Origin: Pseudoips prasinana
Taxonomy: Eukaryota; Arthropoda; Insecta; Lepidoptera; Nolidae
NCBI GenBank assembly: GCA_951640165.1
Contig: OX621241.1
Location: 444,001 to 508,000 of the forward strand
Length of the DNA: 64,000 bases
Direction: 5' to 3'
In this document: piece by piece, positions 10,716-22,744 of the stretch
Layout: each line of letters starts with the position of its first letter
Numbering within the stretch: the stretch's first letter is position 1
Translations under genes and position numbers: made by a program
Notes under the pieces: model-generated
Databases searched by the model: none
What the model was told of the DNA's origin: nothing
The model's input: only the letters and a program-made list of their open reading frames with translations

Positions 10716-11394
10716 TATTAATATCAATATAAAGCTCACAAGATGAACGAAACACATATTTAGAAAGTGCACAAATTATTTAAGAGCATGCAAAACATCT
10801 AAATGTGGGGGCGAGACGGCTGCATGCTAAAGTCTGCCTATTGGTTTAGTGGTTATATAGACTCGTTCAAGTGTTTCGGCCCATTTATTTTATTTTAGCG
10901 AATTCCAAGTTCTTAGTACGGTTGGCTACGCAATCTAAAGTGTTCCAAATAAAATTTAATAGGTAAGTACTTATATATAATTTTGTAATGAATATCGTTT
11001 ATTTAAAATCAAATGACCTCCTATCTCGATTAAAACTGGAGTAAATCATGTATTTATTAAAAAAATTATAACTTCGGAGCTATAAATATTATTCTTACAT
11101 ATTAATAGACACCCAGTTATCATTGTAAGAATTTCGTCTTGAACCCTAGTGTATGTATGTATGTACCTCTCGCTGGCAATAGCCACCGTGTGTTACAGTG
11201 CCTATATAAGCCGCATGTGCTTGTTAACTAATTGATACTAAATACATTCAGGAGGCATCCCACCGTTTGTATTTTATCCATATTTCTTTATTTTATATAT
11301 TTTGTCGTGTGGTTTCCATCCCAAAAAGAATAATAGGGCCACCCTATACTAGCCCGTGGGTGTCGTAAAAGGTGACAAAGCGATAAAAAAAAAG

Positions 11395-11549
11395 GAAAAA
11401 AAAGAAGGTTTTTATTCACGTAGACTTTAAAAAAGCGCTTGTAAATAGTCAGAACATGTTGGTAGTAATACAGTTATTATTTCTAGTTACTTATTACAGA
11501 TATTTAGGTACACGGAATGTTAAAACATTTATACAATTTATTTTATAAT
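11395..11549 (-). mobile_element. Retroelement 3' end, GCGCTTTTTTAAAGTCTACG family
   Basis: The minus strand ends TACGTGAATAAAAACC then a T-rich tail. Other copies are at 20393, 21407, 37001 and 61195 (minus) and 60716 (plus). All stop at nearly the same inner point, so this is either a SINE of about 160 bp or a recurrently truncated LINE 3' end. Confidence 0.7.
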
Positions 11550-11867
11550 GGCGAGACGGCTGCATGCTAAAGTCTGCCTTTGGCCTATTTGTCTAGTGGT
11601 TATATAGACTCGTTCAAGTGTTTCGGCCCATTTATTTATTTTAGCGAATTTCAAGTTCTTAGTGCGGCTGGCAACGCAATCTAAAGTGTTCCAAATAAAA
11701 TTTAATAGGTAAGTACTTATATATAATTTTGTAATGAATATGGTTTATTTAAAATAAAATGACCTCCTATCTCGATTAAAACTAGAGTTAACCGTGTATT
11801 TATTATAAATTTGATCACTTCGGGGCTATAAATATGATTCTTATATATTAATAGACACCCAATTATC

Positions 11868-12087
11868 AGATCATCCTAGCCCCAAACTAAGCAAAGCTTG
11901 TACTATGGGTACCAGGCGACGATATACATACTTATATAGATAGATAAATACTTAAATACATAGAAAACATCCATGACTCAGAAAAAAATATTCGTGCTCA
12001 TCACACAAATATTTGCACTTACCGGGATTCGAACCCAGAACCACCAGCTTCGTAGGCAGGAGCACTACCAACTAGGCTACGGTGATC
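11868..12087 (-). mobile_element. tRNA-derived SINE, GGTCACCGTAGCC type
   Basis: Same head and body as 5362-5604, with B box GGTTCGAATCC on the minus strand. It is inserted only in copy B of the surrounding tandem duplication. Confidence 0.85.
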
Positions 12088-12424
12088 GTATCACCATATC
12101 ACCATACATACGGGGATCGTATGTATGTATGTACCTCTCGCTGGCAATAGCCACCGTGTGTTACAGTGCCTACACATAAGACGCATGTGCTTGTTAACTA
12201 ATTGGTACTAAATATATACAGTAGGAATCCTACCGTTTGTATTTATTTAGTTAGTTTCCAGCCCAAAAAGAATAACAGGGACACTCTATACTAGCCCGTG
12301 GGTGTCGTAAAAGGTGACAAAGGGATACACCAGGTACTCGGGTAGCAGCGCTACTTGCGTACTAGCTAGCACCTCACTGCGGTCGTGGACTCGCGTGCTT
12401 ATCGTTCTACCTACGGCATACCGT

Positions 12425-12512
12425 TCCAAATGGCAAAGTTGTGGAAACTTTCGGAGGAAGCCTATGTCCAGCAGTGGACGATATCAGGCTGAAGATGATG
12501 ATGATGATGACC
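12425..12512 (+). mobile_element. RTE-like LINE 3' stub
   Basis: GTTGTGGAAACTTTCGGAGG then GAAGCCTATGTCCAGCAGTGG and a (GAT)n tail at about 12496-12510 match the 3' terminus of the RTE-like family in plus orientation. About 60 bp of coding tail remains. Confidence 0.65.
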
Positions 12513-13415
12513 CTGCAAAGAATAGGTTTAAGTGTACCTTGCTTGTTGTAAGACGTGATTAATCCGGGGAGGGCGGTATGGGTAATCTTTATCAAACAAG
12601 GATGGAAGCCACGCCGGAGCATGTCGCCACCAAATGTGCCCTAGCAACGCGTCCATCTTACGGTATCAACGAAGACTTCAGTGGCACTGGTTAGTTATGG
12701 GTTTCTAAGTAATATGGCAGTCTATGAATTTATTCTGGTAGCTGGCCGTAACGGGTTAGATGCCGACACCAAAAGTAATGAGAATAAGGCAAAAAAGAAG
12801 AAGAAGCAGCAGAAGTGATACAATCCTGATCAATTAATTGTATTCAGAAATTCATTGATTTTGAAATGGAGATCAATTAATTTCTGTATACAATTAATTG
12901 ATTTTGAAATGGAGTACCTTAAGAATTATTATAATGCTTAATATGAAAATATCTAATTAGCGTGTAAGTTATGTCTTTGCTTATTAAACTCGTATCTTCT
13001 TATATTTGATGGAGTGTGCTTGCATACAGCACTTCGACCCTTCAGGATCTTTTGTACTATCCCCCACTGGTTTTTATTCTATCCCTAGAGCCCTGAATCA
13101 AGTCTTCACATAATCTTAGGGTATTAAACTCGTAGCTAAGGATCTATAGGTAGCATAAATTTATAATGTAACCGAAGTCGCTTGACTCAGTTCCTGTCAT
13201 TTAATAAGTGAGTCAGCATTTTTAAGCAAAATAAGACACCAGAAAATAATCATAATAGTTTCAAGTTATATGTATACTAGTACAGTTTAGGAATGTACTG
13301 TATTGTGATGATGCAGCCCGACTATGGAATGCCTTGCCTATGCCTGAGATTAGACCTGCTCAAACAATGTCGGGTTGCAAAATGTTATTAAAAGAACATT
13401 ATTCGTCTACAAAAT
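12513..13415. other. No gene seen
   Basis: ATTGATTTTGAAATGGAG is present twice (about 12853 and 12897) as a short local duplication. Nothing else is recognisable. Confidence 0.4.
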
Positions 13416-13735
13416 TATCATCACCACGTCAGCCGACAGATGTTCACTGCTGAGCATAAACCTCCCCCAAGGATCTCCACAATGGCCGAACTTGAACTTT
13501 ACACGTCCAGCGACTCCTTGAAAGATTGTTGGTTCACATTGTGGGTCCAACCCACCCTGCGTCTTCCGATTCGTAGTGGCTACTCAAACAGCTTTCTGCT
13601 CCAGCAACTGTTGGTTGTACGAGGTCTGTGCCCCGTCTTCGGCTACTTCAGTTTGACACCTTCGGCACTTTTCACTATGTTGGTGATTATATTCGCCTGG
13701 GGATTTCGATATTTCTTTCCACTCCGAGTAGGATT
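13416..13735 (-). mobile_element. Diverged RTE-like LINE 3' end
   Basis: TCAGCCGACAGATGTTCACTG, GGATCTCCACAATGGCCG and CACCCTGCGTCTTCCGATTC track the reverse complement of the RTE-like C-terminal region at 10158-10490. Stops interrupt the frame. Confidence 0.6.
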
Positions 13736-15829
13736 CCCTCTACATTGCTCTTTGGGTGACTTTGATCTTTCTTATGTAGACCACAGTAAGTAACCACGCC
13801 TCTGTCACCACTGGCAACAGCCACTGGTCGAATACTTTCTTCTTGGGACAGTGTGGTATTTGGGACGATAAGATGCTATGTAGTCTCCCGAATGCTGCCC
13901 AGTTTGATTCAACCTCTTTCAAATTTGAGTTGAGAGTCTCCAACTTTAACTTGAGTGAGCGCACCATGGACGTGTTGAGTGACTCTACTGAGGTCATTGA
14001 GCATTTTCAAATCATCTAAGGTCTTCTAGGGTTTCAGCCAAGACTACTGACCACCCATCGTACAATTTGTTTATGTAATCAACGAGTAGTCGCAAGGTGC
14101 ATGATAAAGAGTCTTGTATTCGATTCTAGTTTAAAGTATACGATTACATACTGTATTTGTAGAGTCGACTGTTTGTGGACGATGAAATACTTACTTATTA
14201 CAGTGAGTAGGCATGTCCCTGACCCTGACTATGTAATTGTAACTTTGACGTAAGCGATTTAATCACATTATTGTTTCAAATGGGTAAAGTAGAGCTAATA
14301 AGAATACGTATAACTATCATGAATATGTACGAGCAGTCAAAGTTCAAAAATAGCTTGTTTGAAGGTTAATTCGTCGTCGGGAACAGTTGTTCGCCAGTTT
14401 GCTGTTGAGCCTCTTCAGAGGAACTCTCTAAAGCAAAGAATTTACCAGCTTACTAGTTAGTTTACGAGTAATGGGGCTAGCTGTAGCAACCCACATGTCT
14501 AGGTGCGTCAGAGTGAGCCCGGCTTATATATTTCGTGTATACCTATATTTCGTAGAACACAGCTTCGTTTATAACGGCGATAAAGAACGACTGCTTTCGC
14601 ATAGTTATTTCCAGAAGTTCTTACAAGCAAAGGTAACGAGATAAGGACTCGTGTCTATACTTATTAGTATAGTTTGTAACTGAACCATAACTTGAAACCT
14701 ACAACGCTTAATTACCTACCTGATATATGTAAGAATAATATTTCACCACATTTGCTGACCATCTGTGGTGTGGTGGATATGGAATCTGTTTGGTCGTTTT
14801 ACGGTCGACTATGGTCACAATATCTGAAAGGACTTTCTAGAAAATTAATTACAACATTTTTAAATTTACACTTAGTATAGACGGCCATAAAAACGCTATA
14901 GAATACGACCTACTCATTATGGCCTTTTCGACTCAGACATGTACCATACCTACAAGGGGTCCATAAAATTTTTAATCATATTTTTTTCTTACTACCTCTT
15001 TGTGTTCATAATCATCACTCTTCATAATTTTATTTTTCATACTTTTTTTATACATACATTTTTATATCATCATATATGTATAATCGGAACTCATAACTGT
15101 TACTACCAAGAAAAGTGTGAAATCATATAGATATTTTTTATTCAGAAATTTTTTCTTCATAACATTCTATTATAATATTCCTTTAATTCATAAATATATA
15201 TAATACCGTCTATTTTCTAACAAAGATTAGTTTATGGCGCTTCGCCGGCCGCTGCCACGGTCACCGTTCTAACCTAACCTACTTGTCTGGTAGCATCTGG
15301 TTTCTGGCACCAATTAGATTTTCACTAGGGTCGCATTTTTAACTTCACCTTCTATTTTATTTATGCTACTTTTATTGTACCTTTTATTCAGTATAAAACA
15401 AATGTATGAATATAATGAAAACACTAATATGGTTAAGAAATTTATGAAAACAAATATCAGGATAAAACACGTTTACGATTATCATTGTTATGTATTCGAA
15501 TGATTATGAATTTCGATTATTAGTATAAACAAAAATATGAAAACAAATAGTAGTAAAAACAAAGTGTATGATTTATGATATTATGAATTTAAATGATTAT
15601 GTTTTGTAATCTTTAGTTGTACTATTTTTTTATGAATAATGATCATTATAGCTTGAAATGGTATGAGAAAAATTTTCGGACTTCCGATGATAGGAGTTAA
15701 AAAGTTATGTAAGAAAAAGCGCACCCACCTACAAGTCCATTTGTGGTGGTGGCAGTTAAATACCCCGCTCCCCTAATCACTGTCGACCCAGGACTGTCTA
15801 AGACGATCACGGTACGTTACGTACGTGTT
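13736..15829. other. No gene seen; AT-rich
   Basis: Very AT-rich at 14980-15660. Frames here are low-complexity or short. I recognise no family. Confidence 0.4.
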
Positions 15830-15865
15830 ACGTTAGACCAGATTCAAATGAATCTGGTCTAACGT
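15830..15865. repeat. Perfect 17-bp hairpin, 2-nt loop
   Basis: ACGTTAGACCAGATTCA at 15830-15846 is followed after AA by its exact reverse complement, 15849-15865. Confidence 0.9.
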
Positions 15866-16047
15866 GATGAACTAGCATATTAAACGGTGGTACACGTAAG
15901 AATCGAAAAAGTGTCTTAATACCCTCTTTGTTTACATTTCTTGTATTTAAATTCCCATGGATGTATAACTTCCTCTCTAGTAGTAGTAGTAGTCAGTATA
16001 GAGATGTCAAAATTGAGTACAATTCCAGAAGAGTCGCCGATTTAAAT

Positions 16048-16094
16048 AAATGCGGCGCGCGCGCCAGGCGCCGCAGTGGCCGCGCGCCGCATTT
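16048..16094. repeat. GC-rich 14-bp inverted repeat
   Basis: AAATGCGGCGCGCG at 16048-16061 pairs with 16081-16094. The loop is GC-rich and itself symmetric (GGCGCC). It stands out against the AT-rich surroundings. Confidence 0.8.
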
Positions 16095-16327
16095 GAATTT
16101 CAATATGTCAGCTACTTGAGAAGCGGCCACGTGAACATTTGCAAAGGACTATTCAAGTATACAGTATAGCACGCTTACGTAATGAAAAATATGTTGTGTG
16201 TCCCATCAGTTCTAATACTCTACATAACTCGGGATTTTTTCATGTTTATATAGACAACGCCCGCAGAAGACAAATAAAAATTAAAGCATACCCACATGGA
16301 AAACTATATATGAGTCGCTCATAACGT

Positions 16328-16412
16328 TCTCCTGCGCGGGAATTGAACCCAAAACACGTGGACACGAGGTAGGAGCGAGGCGTCTACCTTAACCATTGCG
16401 CCACCCGTGGTT
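16328..16412 (-). mobile_element. tRNA-derived SINE head, GTGGCGCA type
   Basis: The minus strand reads GGGTGGCGCAATGGTTAAGG (A-box region), then a B-box-like GGTTCAATTCCCGCGCAGG. Related heads are at 23440-23635, 38530-38724 and 41293-41490. The body is missing or decayed here. Confidence 0.7.
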
Positions 16413-16488
16413 TTAAAGAAATCGAGAGACGAATCTAGTCTTGAATGTCCCAGGATATTATTTATTTTTTATCTGACACAGGTATTAG

Positions 16489-16520
16489 GTTCAATTGTGA
16501 CTTAGTAGTCACAATTGAAC
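16489..16520. repeat. Perfect 14-bp hairpin, 4-nt loop
   Basis: GTTCAATTGTGACT at 16489-16502 is followed by TAGT and then the exact reverse complement to 16520. Confidence 0.85.
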
Positions 16521-18481
16521 TGCAATTCATTTGGTTTCCATTTTTCCCGATTAGGGTCAAAACCTAACTGCTGGTTACCCTTATGTATCACGATTAAGGA
16601 GTCAGACTGTCGACACGGCAGTAAGATAAGATTTGAAGAGTAAGAAAGACTAATCTTCAGGGCGCGGCATTTCGTTCAAAAAAGACTTGAAGGTCGCTGG
16701 TAAACGACTGCAAAGTGGTATCTAACAACCCTTATGTATCAAGATTCGAGACGCGGCGCGCGAATAGGAAGCGACTAACTTGCGACTAAGCGACTATTGC
16801 TAATACGTGTTGAAATAATTGGAATATTTGGCGGAAGAGAGTTATACCGTCAAACCAAATGCCAGTTAAGTACTAAATTAAAATTATATTAAATTAAATT
16901 ATCTTTATTTCGGACAACATTGAACCATTATTGGGTTAGTAACAAAGCTAGTGTTAGTAATAAAAATCTAATGTACGGAGTCTAGGTCATATACGTCATA
17001 GGAGACCGACATCTTTCAAATAATCAGTTTCCTCATGAACTTCTCTAATATAGAAGAGGTGAAACTCTCCACCACAGTTTTCACAATGCTTTAGGGACCA
17101 TTCCTCATTCTAAGAATAGACATAAGTTTTATGAGGAGGTAATTTCAGAAAGGATAACACGATTTTACCAACAAAAATATGGCTAACCTTTTGGTATGTG
17201 ATTTAAGACGCTTGCTTCACACTTGCATCAGTCACACATTGCCTTCTCCCAATTCAAAAGGTGAGCTGGCCATAAATTAAAAAAGGATAAAAATCTCTGT
17301 GCACACAGTAAAAGAACGCTAGCGTGTGATGATAGAACAACGCACGGGCTGACTGGGCCGTCGCGTCGCGTCGCGTGGGCCCATTCGCATCTTAGACTAA
17401 ACTTCTTAGATGTCAGCTTGAAAAGTAAAATGTGTGGTAACAGTCAGTGCCAAAACAACCTAATCTCGAATTTTATTTAATTATCCGGATATACGGAAGA
17501 ATAAAGTGGATATTCATTTAGTAACAAATTGGAGGGAACACGCGTACGTACCCTCGCGTACCCGGTACACCGGAGCCGCGCCATGTTTGCGCAGTAAAGT
17601 GGAGTAATGGTGTGTGAGGTTCACTCCGACATACTTCTTTGTGTTTGGTCAAGTGCACACCTACCCCTCCCCCCTGTCCACACCCCCGCACTGTTCCACA
17701 CACTAATGTATTAAAAAAGGTATGTAAATAACACAAGCCTTACTATTGTTTGCAGATTATTGGAACTATCATTGAAATGGATGTGGGTATAATATATAAC
17801 TATAGTTCCAGATGTAGCAGGATGGCATTTCTATATTTTACAAGAAATAATTGTTTTGTATATATTACATTTGGTTTAATTTTACTTTGAATGAAAAACC
17901 AAGGCATACTTAGTTAGGACTGTTCTGAAACGAATGAAACTGCTTGTCCAAAGCGCATACTAAGTTTCACACTTCTAAATATGATGCCTATAAGATGTTG
18001 AAGAAGTTGAAGATGACATTTGTTTTAATTTAGTCATGTCATAGAATAATATAGTTTCGCCTTTGTTATTTGTACCTACTCTAAATTAAAAAATCTCCGT
18101 ATTACAGCGCGTAGAAAAAGTACATACAAATATCTGTCAAACTTTTGTAACATAGCTTTTAATACATTTTGTGACATTTGTGCATAGTTTGTCGACAGGC
18201 ACGAACATAGCAAACCTAAGCGATAGAATTGAAGGTTTCCCTGTCGTTTCCACATGAAACACTGTGGGGAAATCCAATGATAACAAAATTATCTAACTTG
18301 TATAACTAAGGGCTTTTTTATTTTTATTCGTTTTACTTTACGAAAAGATAAGAGGCTCAAGGTACGGTTATTCAAGTTCAAGTAGGGGACGTAACTTTAA
18401 GACCTAACACCTATGAAATTGAACAAACGTGTAGCACATCAACTAAGGTTATTAAGCAAAGTCATTTTGTAAAAATACTTG
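16521..18481. other. No gene seen
   Basis: A block at about 16870-17170 looks like a decayed LINE 3' UTR on the minus strand (AATAAAGATAATTTAATTTAAT). The GTCGC repeats near 17356 are trivial. No supported gene. Confidence 0.4.
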
Positions 18482-18740
18482 GGCCTGTTCACGTGGTTGG
18501 CAAATGTTTGCTTTTCACGCCGGAGACCGTCGGTTCGATTCCCACCAGGACAGATATTTGTGTGCATGAACATGTCTGTCTGTTCTGAGTCTGGGTGTAT
18601 TTATCTATGTATGTATTTACATACAAAGGAAAAGGAATATATGTAGTATATCTGTTATCTGGTTTCCATAGTACAAGCTCTGTTTAGTTTGGGATTAGAT
18701 GGCCGTGTGTAAATAATGTCCCAGGACATTATTATTATCC
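18482..18740 (+). mobile_element. tRNA-derived SINE, TTGGCAAATGC type
   Basis: The head GTTCACGTGGTTGGCAAATG has an A-box-like start, and the B box is GGTTCGATTCCCACC. The body contains CTGAGTCTGGGTGTATTTAT, the 3' core TTTCCATAGTACAAGCTCTG, and an ATT tail. Near full length. Confidence 0.85.
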
Positions 18741-19730
18741 CAGGATATTACATTTTACGCTAAATGTATCAGCTGATCGTTATTATTGTAGAGATTGATA
18801 TATATCTGTTTTTATATTTAGAATGGTGATGTGCTACGTTCTTCAATTACCTCTCTTTAAGTTACGTTCTCTATTTACGAAACACCTTCTTTATCAAATA
18901 GCTGCCACCAGCTTTTTCTGTGGAAATGCAGGTGGGAATTTGTGTTATTACGCCTAACTATTCAACCGATCATCATAAAACTGTACCCACGCTTTTATTA
19001 GGATGCAGAAAAGGACATAGGGCACTATACAGAGAGAGATAGGAATATTCTGGTAATTTTATATGTTATGAATGCTATTTTTACTGCTGAAAATTAATAT
19101 CTGGATAAAGATTCTGATGAAATCTTCAATAAAATAGAATAATACGATCACGTATAGTGAATATGTTTGAAACTTGGTTAGAGAATAAAAGCCCTGAAGT
19201 AAGCCAAATAATAGAGCATTGAAGCAATTAACTGTATTGATCTTACCAACATTTTCACTTCGTACGGGCAGCGGTAATCCTAGAAGCCGTCCAATATTCT
19301 TCAGACATAGTTTGATGGCTGTCCTCTGACTCTGATGATTACAGCGGAAAACCAAAGCTCTCAGATATTAAACCATTTTCCCGGTCACCCATCTGCGGAC
19401 CCAGCATAAATTGCTATGCACCCAAATAATTATGAGTAAGCAGATTACAGTACTTTGCCCTTGTGATAACGAATTATCATCACGTGTGTTACAGATTATA
19501 ATAATATTAATACGTGAAGCAAAAATTGCCCAACATCAAAAAGTCATTTCCAAATATTAATAAATAAATACCTTGGGACTACAAGCGCACCTCCATCTGA
19601 TCCCAAACAACGGAGAGCCCGTATTATGGCAACCAGGCAACTGGTAAACATGCTCATTTATCTCTAAATACATACATAATATAAATAAATTAAACCTAGA
19701 ACCAGAACAAATAATAATATAATATATATA
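18741..19730. other. No gene seen
   Basis: AT-rich. CCCGGTCACCCATCTG at 19380 may be a tiny 5S-SINE remnant. The 98-codon minus frame at 19059-19355 has no motif. Confidence 0.4.
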
Positions 19731-20154
19731 GGGACAATGTCACACCGATCATCCTAGCCCCAAACTAAGCAAAGCTTGTACTATGGGTACCAGGCGACGA
19801 TTACATACTTATATAGATAGATAAATACTTAAAGACAACAAACTTACTTATAGATAATATTTGCCCTAAGCCGGCGAGCATGTATGAAGAATATAATGTC
19901 AGTAATCGAAGCGAAAGAGGTATGCAAGGATCGTGACAAATGGAAGTCCGTTGTCTCTGCCTACCCCTCTGGGAAACAGGCGTGAGTCTATGTATGTATG
20001 TATGTATAGATAGATAAATCCTTAAATACATAGAAAACATCCATGACTCAGAAACAAATATTCGTGCTCATCACACAAATATTTGCACTTACCGGGATTC
20101 GAACCCAGGACCACCAGCTTCGTAGGCAGGAGCAACTAGGCTACGGTGACCGTC
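19731..20154 (-). mobile_element. tRNA-derived SINE split by an RTE fragment
   Basis: A GGTCACCGTAGCC-type SINE on the minus strand, with its 3' end near 19731 and its head at about 20154. It is interrupted at 19834-20004 by a plus-strand RTE 3' end. A 22-bp stretch of the SINE flanks the insert at 19812-19833 and 20005-20026 with one mismatch. Confidence 0.85.
19834..20004 (+). mobile_element. RTE 3'-end insertion inside a SINE
   Basis: From 19869 the sequence matches the 3' end of the RTE at 55306-56694, encoding RDKWKSVVSAYPSGKQA, a stop, and a (TATG)n tail. The first 35 bp do not match that RTE. The flanking 22-bp duplication of SINE sequence is the target-site duplication, with one mismatch. 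Confidence 0.85.
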
Positions 20155-20175
20155 ATAATAATAAATCGCTTATCA

Positions 20176-20263
20176 TACAAACATATGTCCTGGGTGAGGA
20201 GCGAAATCACGACCACTAGTTTTGCAGTAAGGGTCACTAACCACCAGCTAGACCAACAGCTCT
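20176..20263 (-). mobile_element. tRNA-derived SINE head, TCTAGCTGGT type
   Basis: The minus strand reads GCTGTTGGTCTAGCTGGTGG then a B-box-like region CGTGATTTCGCTCC and ACCCAGGACATATG. It resembles the head at 50771. The body is lost. Confidence 0.55.
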
Positions 20264-20392
20264 ATCATATTGAAACTTATGTCTGTTTATCTGTCCGTCT
20301 GTAGCGTCGTAGCTTTCAAACAGATGATCCGATTTGAATAATTCTATGTCATCAAGTAATGTAAAAAGAAGTTATGATTATCAGACGTTACA

Positions 20393-20565
20393 ATAAAATA
20401 AAAATAAAAAAGGTTTTTATTCACGTAGACTTTAAAAAAGCGCTTGTAAATAGTCAGAACATGTTTGTACTTTGTAGTAATACAGTTATTATTTCTAGTT
20501 ACATATTACAGATATAGATAGATTACACGGAATGTTAAAACATTTATACAATTTATTTTATAATG
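20393..20565 (-). mobile_element. Retroelement 3' end, GCGCTTTTTTAAAGTCTACG family
   Basis: Same family as 11395-11549, with TACGTGAATAAAAACC on the minus strand and an outer A/T tail (plus-strand AATAAAATAAAAATAAAAAA). Confidence 0.75.
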
Positions 20566-21351
20566 GTAGTGAGATTTAGCTAGCTTGTATTAAGTTATTG
20601 TCAAGAAGATTATGTTTAGTTGAAGTTTTTAATATTATGTACTGAAATTTAAATTTTACTACATATTTCAAATGTAATCTGTAACTGCTAGTTCTCATTG
20701 CAGTAGCCAGCAGCTACAGGTTGGTGTGGGAGCCGTCGCCCATACAAACAGGAATAATTCCTGACTTGGTTAAAGCTAACTCATGTAATTAATAACGGTA
20801 ATAATAACACAAGAATCAAATTGTAGCAGCCAGTGGTGTCGCGGTCGTCGTCGCATCGACCCCAATACAGATAGAACGTTCTCGCTATCATTGGAGACAC
20901 ACGGTTCAAGGGGCATGTCTTATCATAACTATTCAACATACGCTGGAATTTCAACCTTAGCTATTAACAAGTAAAGTACGATATCCCATATGCTTCATCA
21001 CACGAAGAAAGGTCGCAATGTTATCGCCAGCTCTTCGTTATTTTCCGATTATAGTGATTAAATATATGTAAGTATCAATAAGTATAAATACGTTGGACTA
21101 TTTCTGTGCGACACTCGATAAGGATACGTTTTTATGTGCAGATAAGGGACGTTATCTGGTGTTTGCGACAACCCTGCTCCGCTCGCGCTTATTGAAACTG
21201 ATTGTTGACGATTCTAGTTCGGACGTTTATCTGATTTGTGTTTCACAAAAGAGCAGTATTATAATAAGTTTAAAGCTTACGCCTGAATATGTAGGCCGTC
21301 TACGGAATTTATCATGACAACTAAATGTCCACAGTTGAACAAATGGTTTGA
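20566..21351. other. No gene seen
   Basis: Unique-looking sequence. The 74-codon frame at 21093-21317 has no recognisable motif. Confidence 0.4.
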
Positions 21352-21406
21352 AAAGTAGGGTACATAATATTCCACAAACGCCACGCTTGGCAGACGGGAT
21401 GGCGAT
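21352..21406 (-). mobile_element. Fragment of the AKRGDYGI coding repeat
   Basis: The minus strand encodes IAIPSAKRGVCGI, aligning with IANPPAKRGDYGI at 36567-36767. The insertion at 21407 truncates it. Confidence 0.5.
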
Positions 21407-21570
21407 TAAAAATAAAATAAAATAAAAAAGGTTTTTATTCACGTATACTTTAAAAAAGCGCTTGTAAATAGTCAGAACATGTTTGTAGTAATATAGTTGT
21501 ATACATTATTATTTCTAGTAACATAGATATTTAGGTACATATTGTATGAAAACATTTATAAAATTTACCG
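21407..21570 (-). mobile_element. Retroelement 3' end, GCGCTTTTTTAAAGTCTACG family
   Basis: Closely similar to 37001-37169, including GTAACATAGATATTTAGGTA and the terminal AAAACATTTATAAAATTTA. Confidence 0.75.
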
Positions 21571-21582
21571 TATGATATGACC

Positions 21583-21840
21583 ATCATAGCTAGATGCTTT
21601 CAGCGGTAAAGCGGCCCGTAAGTAATCGGCGAGATTAAGCAACAAGGCTCGCGGTCAGTCCATGGATGGGCGATCGCCAAAGTGGTTTCATTTCTGAGCG
21701 TCTCCGTGCTTCGAAGGGCACTTTAAGGTGTCGGTCCCGGTTGTAGCCATTAGACAACAGTCGTTAAGCCATGTCGGAGGCCTACTGGGCAGCTCGAACA
21801 ACTCTGACACTAGGGTAACCACTGCCCATACGATAAGCAA
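21583..21840 (+). mobile_element. 5S-rRNA-derived SINE
   Basis: The head includes GAGATTAAGCAACAAGGC, CGCGGTCAGTCCATGGATGG and GCGATCGCC. The body includes GCGTCTCCGTGCTTCG, TCGGTCCCGGTTGTAG, and a 3' part ending CCATACGATAAGCAA. The head corresponds to the internal promoter half of 5S rRNA (…TTAAGCAAC…GGATGGGTGACCGCC…). Confidence 0.8.
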
Positions 21841-21856
21841 GCGCATAGTTGACACA

Positions 21857-21936
21857 GCGATGCTGCTGCCCGTTGTCTGGTACCATAGAACGGGCAGCAG
21901 CATCGCCTCAATTTAATCCACGGATTAAATTGAGGC
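21857..21936. repeat. Two overlapping hairpins
   Basis: Arms 21857-21874 and 21889-21906 (18 bp, 14-nt loop) are followed directly by arms 21905-21919 and 21922-21936 (15 bp, 2-nt loop). All arms are perfect. They lie just after the 3' end of a 5S-SINE. Confidence 0.85.
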
Positions 21937-22202
21937 ACCACAATACCGCGTCCGCTACCGTGTCTGTAGGCTTTAAAAGCCCTTGTCGTCAACCATGGGT
22001 AGGGTGAGGCTATCGCTTATGAGTGACGACTGGTAAACATACATAACCTGAATCTAAGAGCATTTTTGCTACTGCTAATGTCTCCAGAACTTATATTACG
22101 GAGGAGAGTCGGTATCGCGTTTGTGCTAAGAGCGATGCAAACATTATAGGCTACCGTAGTGAGTCAGGTCAGCCGTACATACCTACTGGCTTAATCCATT
22201 GT

Positions 22203-22601
22203 CTATAGGCTTTTCGCCATGAGTTCCCTGACAGTTCTTGTCTGACAATTGTAGTGACGTGACCTAACGAAATATAATCGATTTTTTTATAATATCGATT
22301 CAGTTGGCAAAGAAAATAGAATCGGATTTGTGTCAATCTATGAGTAGTGTCAATCTCTATTGGCCGTCGTTCCGGTCAACGCATTAAACATTTTTAAGAT
22401 TTATATTTTTTTATTTTATTTACTTTATTTATTAACAGCTAATTATAACTACAATAATTTACTTAGTAATACACGAAAGGCAATATTTTTTTTATCATTT
22501 CTTTTTAATTTTTTTGCCGGTATATTTTTTATTCGTCTAAAGTAGTATGCGTGCCACGGAAAAAATGAACTGTCAGGGAACTCATGGCGAAAAGACTATA
22601 G
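22203..22601. mobile_element. MITE-like element with ~33-bp terminal inverted repeats
   Basis: CTTTTCGCCATGAGTTCCCT at about 22210 recurs in reverse complement at about 22597. The matching termini are 22203-22237 and 22567-22601, with two or so mismatches. The interior is AT-rich and non-coding. The 61-codon frame inside is low complexity. The target duplication is not clear. Confidence 0.7.
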
Positions 22602-22744
22602 TATCTATAGTACAATCTTTTCTCAATTTGGGCTAGATGGCGCTGTGTGATATATCCCGAATATTTATTATTTCTATAAAAATATTCAAAGCGGGATAAT
22701 ATTAGCATGATAATTTGAATTAAAGGCCCAATAGAATAAAGGCG

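Larger units (their letters stand above)
10811..12326. repeat. Tandem duplication of a ~580-bp segment
   Basis: Copy A is 10811-11383 and copy B is 11551-12326, both starting GCGAGACGGCTGCATGCTAA and ending TGTCGTAAAAGGTGACAAAG. The copies are highly similar. Copy B alone contains the tRNA-SINE 11868-12087. Between the copies sits the 3'-tail element 11395-11549. Both insertions are therefore younger than, or contemporary with, the duplication. Confidence 0.85.

Noticed and set aside
13740..13997. 85-codon minus-strand frame with possible coiled coil
   Set aside because: Adjoins a decayed LINE end and shows no conserved motif. Not enough to support a gene.
17518..17736. 72-codon minus-strand frame with Gly-rich part
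   Set aside because: GC-skewed local sequence with no repeat copy or motif.
22360..22545. 61-codon frame that looks like a membrane protein
   Set aside because: Low-complexity T-rich DNA inside a MITE. Hydrophobicity is a composition effect.
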